Positions 1 through 9,101 of a stretch of DNA of 26,330 bases are shown piece after piece. This DNA comes from Smittium culicis (lineage: Eukaryota > Kickxellomycota > Harpellomycetes > Harpellales > Legeriomycetaceae). A program made the position numbers and the translations under genes. Under the pieces are notes generated by a model, which saw only the letters and a list, made by a program, of their open reading frames with translations, was not told the DNA's origin and did not search any database. The stretch is taken from the NCBI GenBank assembly GCA_001970855.1, contig LSSN01004927.1, positions 1 through 26,330 on the forward strand. The letters are read 5' to 3'. Within the stretch, counting starts at the first letter, position 1. Each line of letters begins with the position of its first letter.

Positions 1-461
1 TTTTTATTTTAATAAAGTTCCATTTACGAATGAATCGGTAAAAAAACAACTAGGTATAGTTTTAGCAAATACAAGAAATGAAATCCAAAATAGTTAGTAA
101 AAAAGGAATTATTTCTATTGCCAAGTTTATAAAAAAAAAATTAGTCAAATTTTTGAAAAGCCTTAATTTGCAGGCTTTACTACCAGTTGCTGTAAACATG
201 CATTTCATTTTTTTGACATTTAAAGGTCATTGTTTAACGTAAAAGAAAAAAGTTTTAATCTAATTAAGGTAATTTTATAAGGAAATGTACTGGTATTTGA
301 TGTGAAATCGTGTTTTCCAAATAAAATATAATAATCAAAAAAATAAAAATTTGGAAATAAAAGTTGCTAAGGTTTAGAAAAAAATGATATAGTTTACAAT
401 ATTAAATTAAACTAATAATAGTGAGCTACATAATTGCAATAGTAGATAGTAATAATTTAGT
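1..461. other. Non-coding flank downstream of BRR2
   Basis: AT-rich sequence between the window edge and the BRR2 stop codon. It should contain the 3' untranslated region and polyadenylation signals of the minus-strand BRR2 gene. I see no coding potential, no tRNA and no clear repeat here, only short A and T runs. No single polyadenylation site can be chosen because AATAAA-like strings are common in DNA of this composition. Confidence 0.6.
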
Positions 462-3400
462 TTAGTCTGTATCCATTCCATCTTCATCATCTTCGTCGTC
501 ATCTGAGTCAGAATTTTCATTATCAGGAACAACATAAAGATCGAGATCAACTTCCTGATCACAGCCTGCATAACTGTCACACATTAAATATAGCTTATAT
601 TTAACCAGTGATAAATCGCCATTGAACTCTTTCATAAGCGAGTTAAGCTCAGCAGAAGAACTGGAAACGCTTTTACTAAGGGTTTTACTTGATAAGAACT
701 TCCAGCTAGGAGAGTCAAATTGAAGGTTAAATTTTAGCTCTGACGAAATAGTTACTCTCTTTACAGCCACCAAGCTATTGGAATCTGGATAGGTAATGAC
801 AACCCACCAAGCTTCGTCCTTCTTGAATGGATAAAATGGCGCGATGACTGGTCCAGGTGGAGTGACTTCATTTTTCAACATCTCTTCGATATCATCCTCG
901 TCAATATCACGATCAATACTGATAGTTACTGAAACGGTGCTAGAAGAATAAGAAACAGCCAGAGAATCAATTACGTCTGATGCTATAGGGTTGATAGGTT
1001 CTATTGTTGCGTTTAGTCCGAGGGTAGGGTATCTGTTTGCATATGTAGCAATTTCTGCAATGTGACCTTGGCTTAATCCATCAAATAGATCATCACGTTC
1101 ATTATCCTCCATGGACATAATATCATAAACAGAGTCGATATTGAACTTTTTAAGCTTAGAAACTAATGTTTCGTTGGTAAGATCGAAATGAGGTATTTGC
1201 TTGATGTTTTGGTCGTGTCCTATCCAAATAGCTTGAATAACCATCTGAGATAGTTCCATAGCAGCCAACGCGGGGTTTATCCAAGTTTGTGAACTTGAAA
1301 CGTCTACAACTGCTTGTAGAAGTCTAGTAACCCTAGAAAGAACCCATTTCTGATCAGCTATTAAGTCGAATGGTAAGTTGAGTCTAGAAAAGTGAGCTTG
1401 TAACAAAAGGTGAGTTTTAACTCTAGGAGAGTTGTATTTGTGAATTTCGGAGTACTTCTTTGAGGAGTTTGATTGTGCAGAATCTCCGTCGTTATTTTTG
1501 GAAGATGAAATTGTAGGCGCTGGAATCAAAACACGTTTTGCAATTTTAGAGAGTAAATTTTGCTCTTTATGTCTAATTGGAATACGCTCAAATTCATCTG
1601 CAGCACAAATGATGTCTAAAACACCACGGAGCTTTGTTGTAGCGCTAAGAGATAGTGAAAGCATTTCGACAGTAACGTATCTTAGCTGGTAGTATGAAGC
1701 GATCATGCCTAAGTTTGTAGGGTTAATCTCATCCTCTTCATCGTCTTCGTCATCGTTTTCATCAGCAACAGTAATACATTTTGCTAATGACAAATCGCTA
1801 AGAGTTGTTTCTACAAGCTCAGAAAGATAATCTGATAAGTCATTGTGGTCGGTGCCTTGTAGGCCATAGTAATTAGGATTAAGGAGTAAACGACGATATA
1901 GTAAAGTCCATGTTATGTAATCAACAGCATCTTGCTTACTTGAAATAGTACGAGTAACAATTTCTGTGTTGAAAGTGTCGTGCAACATTGAATCTAAACG
2001 AGATTCAATTGGAAGAGGTTCATACATAAACTTTTTATAAAATTCTTTTTTGTTATTTGGACACATTAAAACGCATTTTTTTGCTGCTAAAGAAGAGTTA
2101 CTGGTTGAAGACATCATTTGTAATATTTGAGGAATTGGATAATCAACGTATCTATGCTGTCTGCCGATATAATGTTGCGTTCCCATAATTACTACAACAT
2201 CACAACCGATATCATCACCATCTATGTCCCAACACATTTCTCTAGATGCAACAAGCAAAGTTATAACGTTATTTACAAAAAGTGACTCAACAATTTTTCT
2301 ATCGCGTGGATCCATTTCTTCAAAGTAGTATGCAATTCCGTTTCTTACAAGATCTTCTAATTTTTTATCATTCAGGTCTAAATCTTTTAGAAGCTCAGGC
2401 TTGTACAAAAATCTTTCAGGGTAGCCTTCAGCAATTGAGTAGGTAAGTAATTGGGCAGCGGTCAATCTAGCTTGTTTTCGGTTAGCTACGTAAACAATCG
2501 ATCTACTTAACGAACTCTTATTAGCATCCAAGTTAGAATTAGTAATAGCCATATATACAGGTCTAACCATTGAGAGCATTATTGAAGCAAAGTTGCCAAT
2601 GTGGTGAGATTGTATGTGAATATCTAAAGGTGTAGGTCTAACCATAGGGTGGAAATTGAATGTATTTGATTTGGGAATACCCAGCCAGCTAGAAATGTCT
2701 TTGGCATTAGCAAGGGGGACTGAAAGAGCCACAATTCTTAGAGGAATATTTAACTGCGCAGTAATGTACCTCAGTCTACTAGAAACAACTTCGTAAGAAA
2801 CAGCGTCAGTGATGCCACCCTCATCATCGACAGTTGAACCTAATCCACCACCACCAACCCATTCGATTTTATCTAAGATTGCTAGTCTTACCGTATGAAT
2901 GACTTTGCGTTGCTTCCACCTGCGGGTTAAGTTATCCCATTGAGAAGGAGTACAGCAAACAATATCGCTTGTCTGTAATATCTTTAAATCGGCGCTAGTT
3001 TCACCTGTTAGTAAAGATATTCTTTTCCCAAGGTATTTGCAGACGGAATTTCCCCAAGATTTCACTTTCTTTTCGCACATTGATGAAAAAAGTGAAATAT
3101 AAACGGCTTTGGGATGTTCTTGATCAGAGGTTTTACTAGTAAATAGCCTAAAGAGAGCTAATTCAGCACAAACAGAAAGGGTAGAAGGAGAAGAACATCC
3201 TATGAAAATGTTAGAATCGGAATTGTAAAGCGAGTTAAAAGTCTGTGTTTGGATTGAGTCAAACTCATACTTGTTTCTATTAGAGTAAACTGCTTCACAA
3301 ACAGGGTTATTTAGAGCAGAAATTGGCAAAAGTTGCATGTCTAATAGCTCTGTTGGGGGTGAGAATTTTTCAGGGAGTAGCATATGTCTAAATGAAACTG

Positions 3401-6400
3401 GAACTCTCGTCTCAGAAGCGAGCCATCTGTCTGATACAACAGAAACAAAATAGTGAGGTGGGAGAGGATCAAGAAGCGGGCATACGAATTCTAAAGTGTG
3501 CTCAGATTCACAATAAATCTGTTTGAGAATAAATTGCTCGCTGTGCAAAATTTTTTCACCGTCGGCGCTTTCTACGAAAACCCAAAATAATAAAGAATTT
3601 CCGTGAATGGCTTCATCCCAGCGCATATCAGGGGTTATTGTTAATTCAATATGAACTAGTCCTCGAGACCATGGCTGAACGTGAACACGAACATCAACTC
3701 TGGGAACAGAATATATGAGTTTGTGAAGAAGTCTTCCAGCTTTAGGGACACCAATCCATTCCCCAAGCTCAGGAGGCTCCATATCCAACAACCTTTCCCA
3801 AGGCATATTTTTTCTTTCAACTCTTCGAAGCAAATCAGCTGGGATACCACTTCCGTATCTCCCGGCTATTCCAAATTGTCTAAGAGGAGACATAGATAAC
3901 CATTGGCGCTTTTCTATTTGTTTACACCAATCCAAAGCTCTTCTAGCAGCAGAAGCCCAACCCCTACGCAAGCATATTTCAAAAATAGCTCTCATTAATC
4001 TTGCAGCTGACTGAGTTACATATACCATATCAGAAACTAAGGCGAATCCTTCCAAATGTAGCCTTGCAACGTATGATTGCAAAAGTACCGATATTTTAGC
4101 TACTGGGTCATCGATTGATTCTTTAACTGGAATAGGAACACGCTCTAAAAGTCTTTTAAGTTCTTGCTTCTCATCAGCTCTAACTGGTATTAATTGAAAT
4201 TCACTTGAAAGACCGAATACGCGTATTAAGTCGATATCTCCAATTGTTGGGCGTAGATGAGTTTTGTATGCAGTCATAGATTTGTACTGGACATAGTACA
4301 GCGAAGCAACTCTTCCTAATTCCGTAGGTTGGATTTTCCCACTTCTATGCTCATATCTAATCATTCCAGCCTTTTCTAGCTGTAGGCAAGCAGCATGAAT
4401 TAAATCCACTCTACGTTGAATTAAAGTAGGGTCACTTTTAATTTGGTCAGGATCACATCCATATAGAACAGGTGATCTAAGCATTCTAACATATAGATAG
4501 GAATATCCAAGCCATTTTACGGCTTCGTCTCTGCTTTGAATCGACCCCAAGGAGATCTCGGCATTAAGGTTATCAGGTAATTTCAAAGCAAGCTGAGATT
4601 CGATTGGGAGTTGCTGATTAAGCAAAGATAAATAGTATTGAATTTCATTGTGAGTAGTAATTATTGTGCCTTCGCCAAATGTATCATATTGGGGGCGACC
4701 AGCTCTTCCAAGCATTTGTAAAATATCTTGTGGTGAAAGCTCAGTCCAGCATCCTTGTTCAGGAGAATATACTTGAGTTCCTTTAATAATTACCGAATGA
4801 GCAGGTAAATTCACACCCCAAGCAAGAGTTGCAGTTGAAACTAGTACTTGAATGTGACCGTCAGCAAACAATTCTTCCACCAAAGTTCTATCGACGCGAG
4901 TCATACCAGCATGATGAACAGCGAATCCATAGGGTAAAATGTCTTTTAGAATTGGGTCTTTAGTGCTTTCGGCTTCAGAAAGCAAAATTTCACGAGAAGC
5001 GCCATCCTGTTTTACAAAATTAGCAATGGATTGTTTTTCAATAGCCATATCCCTAAGAAAGATAGCTGTCTTAGCAGTTTCCTTACGTGCGTGAACAAAG
5101 ACAATTGTCTGATTTTTACCAGCTTGCTCAGAAACCTTATTGAAAGTTATCTCATTCATTAGAGCAAGTCTTTTTATAGCCTTTTTTTCAGTAATGCCAA
5201 CAAAAGATTGCTGTAGAGGGCATGGTCGATATTTTGCGTTAAAATAGAATAGGCCTGTCTTTGGGTTGACTCTCATAAAAGCAGATACGTCTTCGTAGTT
5301 GGGTAAGGTGGCTGATAAACCAACCAAACGGACTTTTTCTTGCGTTTGTTCCATAGTTCTTATTAAGCGAGAAACGAGTGCTTCTAAAACTGGGCCACGA
5401 GTGTCGTGTAAAAGGTGGATTTCATCAATGATAACAAGTCTCACTAATCTAGTATAACTGCGTTCAGTAGACTTGCGAGTTATAACATCCCATTTTTCTG
5501 GTGTAGTAATAATTACTTGGGTGGATTCAATTTGATCTTTTGTGAGCTGAGAGTCACCTGTGAGCTCTTTAACCGTAACATTAAGCCCTTCCAAACGTTT
5601 TGAAAAGCTTCCAGCGATTTCAGCTACAAGAGCTTTCATAGGAGCTATGTAAACAATTTTAAAGGCTTCGGTATCAAGCTCGCCTGCGCTATTAATAAAA
5701 TTTTGCATAGTTTGTATCATAGTAAGCATAGCGACATTAGTTTTACCAGCGCCTGTTGGAGCACACACAAGCATGTTTTCATCAGAGCCAAAAGCGCATT
5801 TAAAAACTTTGCTTTGAACTTTGTTAAAGTTTTTAGTTCCTGGGAATGCTTTCTGGGCCCAAGTGGGAAGTTCTGATAGTTTTACTACTTTAGTTGTGTC
5901 ATCTGTAGGGGGTTTAGGAGCAGGAACAAAGACTTCTTCGTAGCCTTTATGAGTCTGTTTAAATGAGCCGTCTGGTAACTTGCAGTTTTTATTTGACATT
6001 AGTCTAGGACCTTGTGTAAAGCCTATCGCTTCCAAGTCAATGTTTTCGGACGGCCCAGGAAGTCTTCCATCTTTTGATTCTGAGTCTATGTCCATAGAAT
6101 CATTTTGACTAGCTTCTAATGAACCCGTGTCGCCTTTGATTTTACGGTTGCCAAAATCTGCTTTTCGGGATTCAAGTGAACCAATAAGCTTGTCAGCCAA
6201 GGATTTTTTGCCTTCAGAGATCATTTCGTGGATTAGGCTGTCGATTTTATCTTTACTTGAGCCCGCCAATCTAGACCAACGAGTACCATAAACAATTACA
6301 TCACGGTTGACAGTTAATTCTCTTACTACATCAAACATACTAAATTCAAAAAGTTCAACTAGCTTGTTTTCTAAAATGCGTGCATCAGTTGTTGATTCCA

Positions 6401-7361
6401 TGATGACCATAGCAGCCTCGGATTTTTCTTGAGCAGTGTGATCATCGCCCAGGGCTTTTTTAAATCTTCGCTGGATCCAAAAAGCATCAATTGAATGAAT
6501 GTCTAATTGATCGGGCTTAGAGATAGTTAATGAATTATTTTCATTATCGTTTATTGAAGAATCATCGGCATTTTGATGAGTAGGGCTAAAGGGGCCAGAA
6601 TCGTATTCGTTATTAATATTATTTGGATTATCATAGTCATTTTCATCGTATTCATCTTCAGACTCTTCATCGCTTTTTTCTGAATCAGAATTCTCATTTT
6701 CATCAAATACTACAGCTACACCAACTTTTTCATCTAAATCTTTACCAGTGGAGTCTTGGTTATTATTATCTTGATCGAAGTCAACAATCTGTTTACCTAG
6801 ATTTACAAGAATAGAAAATTGATCAGGAGCCAATTTGATATCAAGCATTTGTTCAATCTGCTTTTTTTTATCCAGATCTTTGATGTTTGGATCTTTCAGT
6901 AGTTGAAGTGACTCTTCGCTGGCGGAGTAAATTATTTCTTCGGTTTGTTCGCCCAGGTACCTTTTGAAAAATTCTAAAATCAGACTCCATATTTCTCTAG
7001 TTTCTTGTGTTTGAGGAATGTAAGACAGGCCATCTAAATTCTCAGAAGCAGCTAGTGCATCATCGTATCCGTACGCGGGTTTCCGAGCAGAGCGTTTAGA
7101 TTTTGTAGATTTTTTAATTGATTCTATTTCCGAAAGATTGGAGGTGTCTTTATTGGTTGAGGATATATCTGACTTGTTAACAGTAGCATCTTTTCGAACG
7201 CGAGACCCCATTTCCTTTGGGTTTATTTTACCCCAAAGGGATTCAGGTTCGCCAGAAGGTTCATTTACTCTTCGTGGTAATTCTGAACGATCAGCTTGCA
7301 AAACAAGGTTCGAATTAGCTGCATAAGAATACTGGCTAGCTCTACTAGCTTCGTCTGCCAT
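462..7361 (-). CDS. BRR2: Pre-mRNA-splicing helicase Brr2 (U5 snRNP 200-kDa family)
   Basis: This Ski2-like RNA helicase of the U5 snRNP unwinds U4/U6 during spliceosome activation and acts again in disassembly. The 2299-residue protein is full length (family about 2140-2160) and comes from one exon. The N-terminus has the family's ANSNLVLQADRS motif, then an acidic, disordered stretch at about 220-260. Cassette 1 is intact: Walker A APTGAGKT at 534-541 (Lys540), DEIH at 646-649, SATLPN near 683 and QMLGRAGRP at 882-890, followed by winged-helix and Sec63 modules to about 1360. Cassette 2 keeps the fold but has lost its motifs: GCSSPSTLS at 1388-1396, DKIE at 1497-1500, and no arginine finger after Gln1748. 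The second Sec63 module is well conserved, including GPVIAPFYPF and EAWWVVI. An acidic insert (about 1865-1880) and an acidic tail rich in Asp and Ser are present. The start is the first ATG, and its N-terminus aligns with the family. Confidence 0.98.
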   Translation of the reverse strand: MADEASRASQYSYAANSNLVLQADRSELPRRVNEPSGEPESLWGKINPKEMGSRVRKDATVNKSDISSTNKDTSNLSEIESIKKSTKSKRSARKPAYGYDDALAASENLDGLSYIPQTQETREIWSLILEFFKRYLGEQTEEIIYSASEESLQLLKDPNIKDLDKKKQIEQMLDIKLAPDQFSILVNLGKQIVDFDQDNNNQDSTGKDLDEKVGVAVVFDENENSDSEKSDEESEDEYDENDYDNPNNINNEYDSGPFSPTHQNADDSSINDNENNSLTISKPDQLDIHSIDAFWIQRRFKKALGDDHTAQEKSEAAMVIMESTTDARILENKLVELFEFSMFDVVRELTVNRDVIVYGTRWSRLAGSSKDKIDSLIHEMISEGKKSLADKLIGSLESRKADFGNRKIKGDTGSLEASQNDSMDIDSESKDGRLPGPSENIDLEAIGFTQGPRLMSNKNCKLPDGSFKQTHKGYEEVFVPAPKPPTDDTTKVVKLSELPTWAQKAFPGTKNFNKVQSKVFKCAFGSDENMLVCAPTGAGKTNVAMLTMIQTMQNFINSAGELDTEAFKIVYIAPMKALVAEIAGSFSKRLEGLNVTVKELTGDSQLTKDQIESTQVIITTPEKWDVITRKSTERSYTRLVRLVIIDEIHLLHDTRGPVLEALVSRLIRTMEQTQEKVRLVGLSATLPNYEDVSAFMRVNPKTGLFYFNAKYRPCPLQQSFVGITEKKAIKRLALMNEITFNKVSEQAGKNQTIVFVHARKETAKTAIFLRDMAIEKQSIANFVKQDGASREILLSEAESTKDPILKDILPYGFAVHHAGMTRVDRTLVEELFADGHIQVLVSTATLAWGVNLPAHSVIIKGTQVYSPEQGCWTELSPQDILQMLGRAGRPQYDTFGEGTIITTHNEIQYYLSLLNQQLPIESQLALKLPDNLNAEISLGSIQSRDEAVKWLGYSYLYVRMLRSPVLYGCDPDQIKSDPTLIQRRVDLIHAACLQLEKAGMIRYEHRSGKIQPTELGRVASLYYVQYKSMTAYKTHLRPTIGDIDLIRVFGLSSEFQLIPVRADEKQELKRLLERVPIPVKESIDDPVAKISVLLQSYVARLHLEGFALVSDMVYVTQSAARLMRAIFEICLRRGWASAARRALDWCKQIEKRQWLSMSPLRQFGIAGRYGSGIPADLLRRVERKNMPWERLLDMEPPELGEWIGVPKAGRLLHKLIYSVPRVDVRVHVQPWSRGLVHIELTITPDMRWDEAIHGNSLLFWVFVESADGEKILHSEQFILKQIYCESEHTLEFVCPLLDPLPPHYFVSVVSDRWLASETRVPVSFRHMLLPEKFSPPTELLDMQLLPISALNNPVCEAVYSNRNKYEFDSIQTQTFNSLYNSDSNIFIGCSSPSTLSVCAELALFRLFTSKTSDQEHPKAVYISLFSSMCEKKVKSWGNSVCKYLGKRISLLTGETSADLKILQTSDIVCCTPSQWDNLTRRWKQRKVIHTVRLAILDKIEWVGGGGLGSTVDDEGGITDAVSYEVVSSRLRYITAQLNIPLRIVALSVPLANAKDISSWLGIPKSNTFNFHPMVRPTPLDIHIQSHHIGNFASIMLSMVRPVYMAITNSNLDANKSSLSRSIVYVANRKQARLTAAQLLTYSIAEGYPERFLYKPELLKDLDLNDKKLEDLVRNGIAYYFEEMDPRDRKIVESLFVNNVITLLVASREMCWDIDGDDIGCDVVVIMGTQHYIGRQHRYVDYPIPQILQMMSSTSNSSLAAKKCVLMCPNNKKEFYKKFMYEPLPIESRLDSMLHDTFNTEIVTRTISSKQDAVDYITWTLLYRRLLLNPNYYGLQGTDHNDLSDYLSELVETTLSDLSLAKCITVADENDDEDDEEDEINPTNLGMIASYYQLRYVTVEMLSLSLSATTKLRGVLDIICAADEFERIPIRHKEQNLLSKIAKRVLIPAPTISSSKNNDGDSAQSNSSKKYSEIHKYNSPRVKTHLLLQAHFSRLNLPFDLIADQKWVLSRVTRLLQAVVDVSSSQTWINPALAAMELSQMVIQAIWIGHDQNIKQIPHFDLTNETLVSKLKKFNIDSVYDIMSMEDNERDDLFDGLSQGHIAEIATYANRYPTLGLNATIEPINPIASDVIDSLAVSYSSSTVSVTISIDRDIDEDDIEEMLKNEVTPPGPVIAPFYPFKKDEAWWVVITYPDSNSLVAVKRVTISSELKFNLQFDSPSWKFLSSKTLSKSVSSSSAELNSLMKEFNGDLSLVKYKLYLMCDSYAGCDQEVDLDLYVVPDNENSDSDDDEDDEDGMDTD

Positions 7362-7430
7362 TATGTAAGTAAATTAAGTATTGATGTTTTAAATCGGCTT
7401 AGAATTGAATAATTTGATCAAAGCCCAAAT

Positions 7431-7444
7431 TTATTTATATATAG
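7431..7444 (-). promoter_or_regulatory. Candidate TATA element of BRR2
   Basis: On the minus strand this reads CTATATATAAATAA, a good TATA-box match 70-83 nt upstream of the BRR2 start codon. That spacing would give a short 5' leader. Such strings are frequent in AT-rich intergenic DNA, so the assignment rests only on position. Confidence 0.35.
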
Positions 7445-7622
7445 AGTTTGAATTATAGCTAGCATACAAGAATTACAAAATAAAGTTTGTTTGCTATAAA
7501 GCTAAGAAAATTTTAATCACAGCTTTTAATTACGCCAAAACAAAATTAAATACAGTAAACAAACGCGTTTTGAAGAATTTCTCAAAATCCCCTCAAAAAA
7601 AAAAAGGCTTTATGCTATAACC

Positions 7623-7676
7623 ATTGGGTAATCCTTTTTGCCGAATTCATACTTTTTGATTGCTCAAGGCTATTGG
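7623..7676 (-). promoter_or_regulatory. Pair of CCAAT motifs upstream of BRR2
   Basis: Two minus-strand CCAAT pentamers lie at 7623-7627 and 7672-7676, about 262 and 311 nt upstream of the BRR2 start. They are 49 bp apart and in the same orientation. CCAAT is the binding core of the fungal HAP/NF-Y complex. The pentamer alone is weak evidence; position and pairing are the only support. Confidence 0.25.
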
Positions 7677-7703
7677 TTGATCTTGATTAAGGCTTTATTT
7701 TAT

Positions 7704-7863
7704 CCTTTCTCACCCAACACTCTTTAAAATAATAATTTTATGATTCGTTCATGATTTATAATCATATTATTATTTGATATTTTATTTCAATATACCAATA
7801 ATTCTCAAGACCTCAGAATTTAAGTATTATATTTGAACATAGTTATCTATATTTGGTGGATCA
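7704..7863. repeat. Diverged intergenic repeat, copy A
   Basis: This stretch aligns in the same orientation with 15155-15313. By eye, 7704-7752 against 15155-15203 is ungapped with 37 of 49 positions identical, including an exact 12-mer TGATTCGTTCAT. After one 1-nt gap the alignment passes an exact 9-mer (CCAATAATT) and continues ungapped to the end, with about 63 % identity over the last 51 positions. It lies 343-502 nt upstream of BRR2. It has no open frame and no obvious terminal inverted repeats or target duplication, so it could be an old mobile-element fragment or a duplicated upstream module. Confidence 0.5.
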
Positions 7864-8473
7864 AAAATAGTCTACCGCACATGAAAGTTTTAATTTAGAA
7901 TTTTGCAAAATGGATAATGGTCAAATATATTGCACTTGAATTTTCAACATCCCTATTCAGTCAGCTATGTATTTAAAATTATATATATGGTATATTACTA
8001 TTTTATTTATTAATTATACCAGTATATCCAAGTTTTTCCATACTGTTTCAGTAAAAAGTTTAATTGTCGGTTATATACTTACTCAGTATAAAATTAAATT
8101 TTTTGGCGTTATTTTTATCATAAAAATCGAAATTATAAAAAAAAAACATCTTTTTCGTTTAAATGAAAGCTACACTAGTCAAAATAATCACAGAATAAAT
8201 ATATCTTGTTTTTTTATAGCATATTACTGAGTTTTTAGAACACTTAAGCGATTTTTTTTTTCTATGTGATATTATAGACTCCAACAAAATCTTTTTTTTT
8301 GGTTATAGGAATAGTAGAATATTTAGAAGGCTTATATCCAAGTATTACCCACCTAATTATAAAATTTCAATTTTAAACTAATCAAGAAAAAATTTTTTTT
8401 TCATCAATGAGGCGGGTTATCAGCATCTTATCTCCTTGCACAATAAGTTATATCAGAAAACCACATAGTCACA

Positions 8474-8507
8474 ATTTATTCAATAAAAAAAAAATTATTG
8501 AATAAAT
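8474..8507. repeat. Perfect 13-bp-stem hairpin with A8 loop
   Basis: ATTTATTCAATAA at 8474-8486 is followed by eight A residues and then its exact reverse complement at 8495-8507. It lies in non-coding DNA about 600 bp beyond the lipase stop codon. It could be a cruciform-forming site, the remnant of a small inverted-repeat element, or a transcript-end structure. Nothing nearby decides among these. Confidence 0.6.
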
Positions 8508-9101
8508 GGGCATCTTAACACACAAATATATGTATATTTCATTCAGGCTATAATGAATCGGAGATATGATACAATCCCTCTTGTAAAAAAATATACTAAT
8601 TTAAGCTACTAATTTTACTTGTTATTCAAATGGTCGTATCTTAATATCTAATGAAGCACGAAAGCTTTTCGAAATGTTGAAATTCTCAAATAGTTTATAA
8701 ATCTTATCTGAAAAATCGAATTTTTTTTTGTATGATTTTATCTTATAAATAAATCTAATATAGTCAAAGTAGAATGAAACTGACAGTCTTATCATACCCG
8801 TTAATTACAAAATATTAAAGATACTATATTTATTAAATGTACATCGAAATCATCGATACTTGAAATAAAAATGATGAGATTAACTTTTGATTGATCCTAT
8901 TTTTATTTTCAAGGAATTTTGTTTATAGTGTATTTTCTATTGGTTAAATAATAGCGAGGATAGAACGTTTAAAGAAAAAGTCTGAAAATTAGTCTTTTTA
9001 CATTTATCTAAAAAATAAAATAAAATAAAAAAGAGCGACAATAAATGAATACAATTTTTATTTAATTAGTTGAAAAAGGGAAATGCCTTAGTAAAAAAAA
9101 T

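Larger units (their letters stand above)
7362..9101. other. Intergenic region between lipase 3' end and BRR2 promoter
   Basis: About 1.7 kb of AT-rich DNA. The left part is the BRR2 promoter and the right part the 3' flank of the lipase gene, as both genes are on the minus strand. It holds a TATA-like element, two CCAAT motifs, one copy of a diverged repeat and a strong hairpin, each listed separately. An 87-codon open frame at 7967-8230 (plus) is rich in Ile, Lys and Phe as expected of translated AT-rich DNA, resembles no family I know, and is not called a gene. No tRNA is seen. Confidence 0.6.

Noticed and set aside
8077..8125. ATACTTAC followed by AATTTTTTGG and a small hairpin, recalling the U1 snRNA 5' end, an Sm site and a 3' stem
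   Set aside because: The parts are only about 20 nt apart, leaving no room for the U1 body, and each is likely by chance in AT-rich DNA.
7967..8230. 87-codon open frame on the plus strand
   Set aside because: Composition is what random AT-rich DNA gives, with no recognisable domain, and it lies in the flank between two genes.
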